From Methanococcoides sp. LMO-2 (lineage in GTDB: Archaea > Halobacteriota > Methanosarcinia > Methanosarcinales > Methanosarcinaceae): a DNA stretch of 64,000 nt. Positions 61,769 through 64,000 of the stretch are shown piece by piece. The position numbers and the translations under genes are program-made. The first letter of the stretch is position 1. Each line of letters starts with the position of its first letter. The stretch lies in NCBI RefSeq assembly GCF_038432375.1, contig NZ_JBCAUS010000002.1:808282-872281 (forward strand), given 5' to 3'. The notes under the pieces are model-generated. The model had not been told where the DNA came from. It worked only from the letters and a program-made list of their open reading frames with translations, and did no database searches.

Positions 61769-61816
61769 GGCCGCAGCGAAAGCAAACAACTCTGACGGGA
61801 TGGAGGAACTACGGCC
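61769..61816 (-). terminator. Large hairpin with T-tracts, after the 26-codon ORF
   Basis: GGCCGCAG (61769-61776) pairs with CTACGGCC (61809-61816) with one mismatch; the loop of 32 bases contains the small hairpin GCGAAAGC. On the minus strand it lies 15 nt after the ORF stop and is followed by CTACTTTTTCC and GTCTTTTTC. Terminator, or the 3' domain of a small RNA. Confidence 0.5.
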
Positions 61817-61831
61817 AATGTTTTAACGAGC

Positions 61832-61912
61832 TCATTTGTGGGCTCTTACGAATTCTTCAAATTGTTCATAGTATCTTGCTCTGTTTACCAGTTCTGTAAA
61901 GAAATCATCCAT
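61832..61912 (-). CDS. Predicted 26-residue microprotein
   Basis: The peptide is amphipathic and helix-prone, beginning MDDFFTELVNRARYY and ending FVRAHK; it is written here in parts. Evidence for a gene: a GAGGTGAAA ribosome binding site 7 nt before the ATG (61910-61912), a TATA box TTAATATATCC at 61946-61956 placed for a short leader of about 15 nt, and a hairpin with T-tracts after the stop. It is divergent from the MtmB-like gene. No family is recognised; it could be a regulator or a subunit stabiliser. Confidence 0.55.
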   Translation of the reverse strand: MDDFFTELVNRARYYEQFEEFVRAHK

Positions 61913-61945
61913 ATTATTTCACCTCAAATACTACAATTACTTCTG

Positions 61946-61995
61946 GATATATTAATGACAGCCAAGCGGGGTGAAAGTATTCCAGTATCTTTCAC
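61946..61995 (-). promoter_or_regulatory. Microprotein promoter and upstream inverted repeat
   Basis: Minus-strand TATA TTAATATATCC (61946-61956). Just upstream of it lies a perfect 7-bp inverted repeat, GTGAAAG (61971-61977) and CTTTCAC (61989-61995), with 11 bases between. Position fits a regulator site in the divergent control region. Confidence 0.5.
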
Positions 61996-62063
61996 AATGT
62001 GATATATTAACAGTATCCAATAGATCGATCAAGAACAACAATTTGATCAAATATTTTTAACTT

Positions 62064-62154
62064 CTCCATGTCAACAGAGGTTTTGAAGTTACTAACATGG
62101 AAAAATATATATAAGCTCCATGTCAATTGAGGTTTAAGGGCTAATTTCATGGAG
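62064..62154 (+). promoter_or_regulatory. MtmB-like gene promoter flanked by two copies of a hairpin element
   Basis: Unit A (62064-62101) and unit B (62116-62154) both begin CTCCATGTCAA, share GAGGTTT and end in CATGGA, so each can form a CTCCATG/CATGGAG stem. The TATA box AATATATATAAG (62104-62115) lies between them, so unit A is upstream of the promoter and unit B covers the expected start of transcription near 62140. The units are 52 bases apart. Confidence 0.65.
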
Positions 62155-62225
62155 TTTTCACAAAATAGAAAGTAAGACAAAATGAAATAAAAAAGACAAA
62201 AACGGGACAAAAAGGAGTCAATATT

Positions 62226-63596
62226 ATGAACAACATATACAAGTACCTCAGATCTGCCACCACAGGCGAAGAGAAACCAGAAGAAAAACATGACATGAAT
62301 GTGTTCATGAAGTCACAGGAACTGGCTGAAGAATTCGATATCAAATATGATGGGGAAAGTATTGTACCAACAGATACGAGCCTTGCAGACTCCGTATTTG
62401 AAGCTGCCATTCAGTTATTGACATCTGTGGGGATTTACTGCACAGATACAAAGAAAACGATACAGATCGAAGAAGAGGATATTACCAGATATCTAAACAC
62501 TTCCGAAACGCTTGAGATCGGAAGAAAGAATGAAAAGGTCACAGTTCCCTTCAGGTACATTATGGATTCCGAACCTCCAGTCATAATCGGAGGACCCATG
62601 GGAGGTACTGTTTCCGAAGAGAATTTCCTTGAAGTACACGTGAGTTCCGCCATGGAGCCTATTGTACAGGGCATATATGCAGGTGCACTTGAAAAGATGG
62701 GAGGCAAAGGAATACGCGGGAAAACTCCATTTGAGATGCTTGCCGCACTGAAGGAAGCCAGGGAAGAAAGGCTTGCAACAAAACTTGCAGGTCGTGAAGG
62801 CCTCACATTGATGGGACCCGGAACACCAACCATCTCTCCCGCATATATGCTGGTTTCTTCTGAAGAACTGTACTCCAGTGCAGATGTCCAGGAGGTCTAC
62901 CAGTTGGATGAACTTAAGACCGACTATGAGACATTTTACAAATCCATATTCCACCTTGAGCACGGAAACCATTTCCTGAGCGGCCAGTGTCCGGTATTTG
63001 GAGGAACAGGTATCGGTTCACCTGAAGGACTTGCCATTGTAGATGTTGCAGAGACCATCCAATCAAAGGTGCTCACCGGTGCCAGTTTGCATGTTTCCGG
63101 TGCGGTGCATGTGAATACGAACTCATCCTCAACAAAAGAGATCATGTGGGGATCTAACCTGTCTTCTCTTGCCATTTCACGCAACATGCACCACTACACA
63201 GCAAGATATTACTGGAACCTTGCAGGCTGCTGTACAGACATGATGTTCTATGAGACCGCTGCACAGGCCATCGGAGATACTGTTTGTGGAAGAGACATGC
63301 TGATTGGACCGGTAGGTGCCCGCGGAGCAGGCGCAGATCACTCAACAGGACTCGAGTCCAGGTTCATGGGAGAAGTTGCACATATGGCAACCGGACTTTC
63401 ACTTCTGGAAGCAGATGAGGCTGCACGGAACATCTACAGGAAATATGAAAACCTGCTAGCGTATGCTCCGGAAGGCAAACCTTTCGGCGAATGTTATAAC
63501 GTAAGATCGGAATATGAAATGAAACCCTCAGAAGAATATCTGGCCATCTACAGGGATGTATTTGCGGAAGTTAGCAAGTACTGTGGCATCGAGTGA
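62226..63596 (+). CDS. MtmB-family methylamine:corrinoid methyltransferase homologue lacking pyrrolysine
   Basis: 456 residues, about the length of MtmB (458). MtmB moves the methyl group of monomethylamine to its corrinoid protein. Shared landmarks, from my memory of MtmB: GIYCTDT (69-75), GGPMGG, KTPFEMLAA, CPVFGG, IVDVAETI, the C-terminal GLESRFMGEVAHMATG and GKPFGECYNV. The pyrrolysine of MtmB lies in GMGV-Pyl-GPET; here the equivalent is GLTLMGPGT, with Met196 (ATG 62811-62813), and there is no in-frame TAG. The substrate is thus unknown and may not be a methylamine. GGAG 9 nt before the ATG. No corrinoid gene is adjacent; orphan at 20909. Confidence 0.85.
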   Translation: MNNIYKYLRSATTGEEKPEEKHDMNVFMKSQELAEEFDIKYDGESIVPTDTSLADSVFEAAIQLLTSVGIYCTDTKKTIQIEEEDITRYLNTSETLEIGRKNEKVTVPFRYIMDSEPPVIIGGPMGGTVSEENFLEVHVSSAMEPIVQGIYAGALEKMGGKGIRGKTPFEMLAALKEAREERLATKLAGREGLTLMGPGTPTISPAYMLVSSEELYSSADVQEVYQLDELKTDYETFYKSIFHLEHGNHFLSGQCPVFGGTGIGSPEGLAIVDVAETIQSKVLTGASLHVSGAVHVNTNSSSTKEIMWGSNLSSLAISRNMHHYTARYYWNLAGCCTDMMFYETAAQAIGDTVCGRDMLIGPVGARGAGADHSTGLESRFMGEVAHMATGLSLLEADEAARNIYRKYENLLAYAPEGKPFGECYNVRSEYEMKPSEEYLAIYRDVFAEVSKYCGIE

Positions 63597-63612
63597 GATT
63601 TGAGAGATTAAC

Positions 63613-64000
63613 ATGAATGATATATTTGGAACCGATGGAATCCAGATATTCAGGAATAGGGCAGCGCTTTCTCCAAGGTACCTTCCGGACAGGCTTATTG
63701 GAAGAGAAAAGCAAGTAACAGAACTTGCATCACTGATGAGGCCTGTCCTCCACCACGGAGAGCCTGCAAATGTACTGATATCCGGAATTAAAGGAACAGG
63801 CAAGACAACTGTTGTGAAATTTCTCCTGAAACAGCTGAGCACTAACATTGAGACGAAGGATCTTAGCGCTGTTCCGATCTTCATCAATTGCCGGAAGATC
63901 AGCACGACCAGCAAAATCATACTTGAGATACTGAACAAGGTATCACCCGAAACGGAAGTTCCAAGAACAGGACTCTCAATGGGAAAATATTATAGGGCAT
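63613..64000 (+). CDS. cdc6: Orc1/Cdc6 replication initiator (N-terminal part, runs off the window)
   Basis: About 129 residues visible. FRNRAALSPRYLPDRLIGRE (about 13-32) is the usual N-terminal initiator-specific region, and the AAA+ Walker A is ISGIKGTGKTTVV (about 57-69). Archaeal Orc1/Cdc6 binds origin recognition boxes and loads MCM. The ATG at 63613 is weakly preceded by GAGATTAAC. Origin repeats are often beside such genes; none are evident upstream here, so they would lie downstream of the window if present. Confidence 0.9.
   Translation, partial: MNDIFGTDGIQIFRNRAALSPRYLPDRLIGREKQVTELASLMRPVLHHGEPANVLISGIKGTGKTTVVKFLLKQLSTNIETKDLSAVPIFINCRKISTTSKIILEILNKVSPETEVPRTGLSMGKYYRA

Noticed and set aside
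62811-62813. Possible hidden pyrrolysine codon in the MtmB-like gene
   Set aside because: The codon is ATG and no in-frame TAG exists between start and TGA stop, so no Pyl readthrough is needed.
63597-63612. Replication origin beside orc1/cdc6
   Set aside because: Only 16 bases separate it from the MtmB-like gene, and I see no repeated origin recognition boxes upstream; an origin could lie beyond the window.

Overview
The window comes from the chromosome of a methylotrophic methanogenic archaeon, most likely family Methanosarcinaceae (Methanolobus/Methanococcoides-like). Supporting genes are Sep-tRNA:Cys-tRNA synthase, an MtmB-type methylamine methyltransferase homologue, a methyltransferase corrinoid protein, MptA (methanopterin pathway), the archaeosine enzyme RaSEA, chromosomal protein MC1, S17e, SRP54, Orc1/Cdc6, the HPS-RraA fusion and several methanogen-only DUFs. 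Signals are archaeal: TATA boxes about 27 nt before starts, GGTGATC- or GGAGG-type ribosome binding sites, and T-rich terminators that here often follow a real hairpin. I saw no insertion sequence, prophage or CRISPR array.

Layout. 1-3.9 kb: start of purA, then a three-gene cassette for a 2,3-diacetamido uronic acid sugar (acetyltransferase, aminotransferase, oxidoreductase). 4-7.5 kb: a secreted cohesin/PGF-pre-PGF protein, a TPR protein with a membrane partner, and a free-standing threonyl-tRNA editing domain. 7.7-23.6 kb is a sulfur region: two TusA-like proteins, two MoeB/ThiF-type E1 enzymes, a MoaD-like carrier beside threonine synthase, a sulfate assimilation island (cysN, cysD, cysH, a siroheme sulfite reductase and a PiT-family permease), a thioredoxin-like protein, SepCysS and a DUF169 protein. 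An orphan corrinoid protein with a frame-interrupted winged-helix regulator and three tRNAs (Val, Phe, Gly) are embedded in it. 23.7-29.6 kb: a complete seven-gene Mrp (Mnh) Na+/H+ antiporter operon.

29.6-51.3 kb is mostly housekeeping: Sua5, SRP54, two initiator tRNA-Met copies, DNA polymerase IV with a PIP box, S17e, dapA-dapB, pyrB-pyrI, HPS-RraA, a type IV prepilin-like peptidase, RecQ, GMP synthase subunit B with RaSEA, argB, MC1, MptA, and an ArgA-like acetyltransferase. 51.4-61.7 kb: a PAP2 membrane enzyme, a nucleotide-sugar dehydrogenase (possible partner of the cassette at 1.2-3.9 kb), a type IV-pilus-like ATPase and membrane platform pair, a ferredoxin divergent from a radical SAM protein, DUF2551 and uppS. 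61.7-64 kb: a 26-codon ORF divergent from an MtmB homologue, then the start of orc1/cdc6.

The most interesting points are (i) an MtmB homologue with methionine (codon 62811-62813) where MtmB has pyrrolysine, behind a promoter flanked by two copies of a hairpin element and divergent from a microprotein gene; (ii) a full sulfate-to-sulfide route beside the tRNA-dependent cysteine enzyme in a methanogen; (iii) an orphan corrinoid protein followed by a palindrome and a regulator whose frame is broken at a T5 run; (iv) three genes that appear to start at CTG, CTG and ATT. All functional calls are from reading the sequence; no database search was run.
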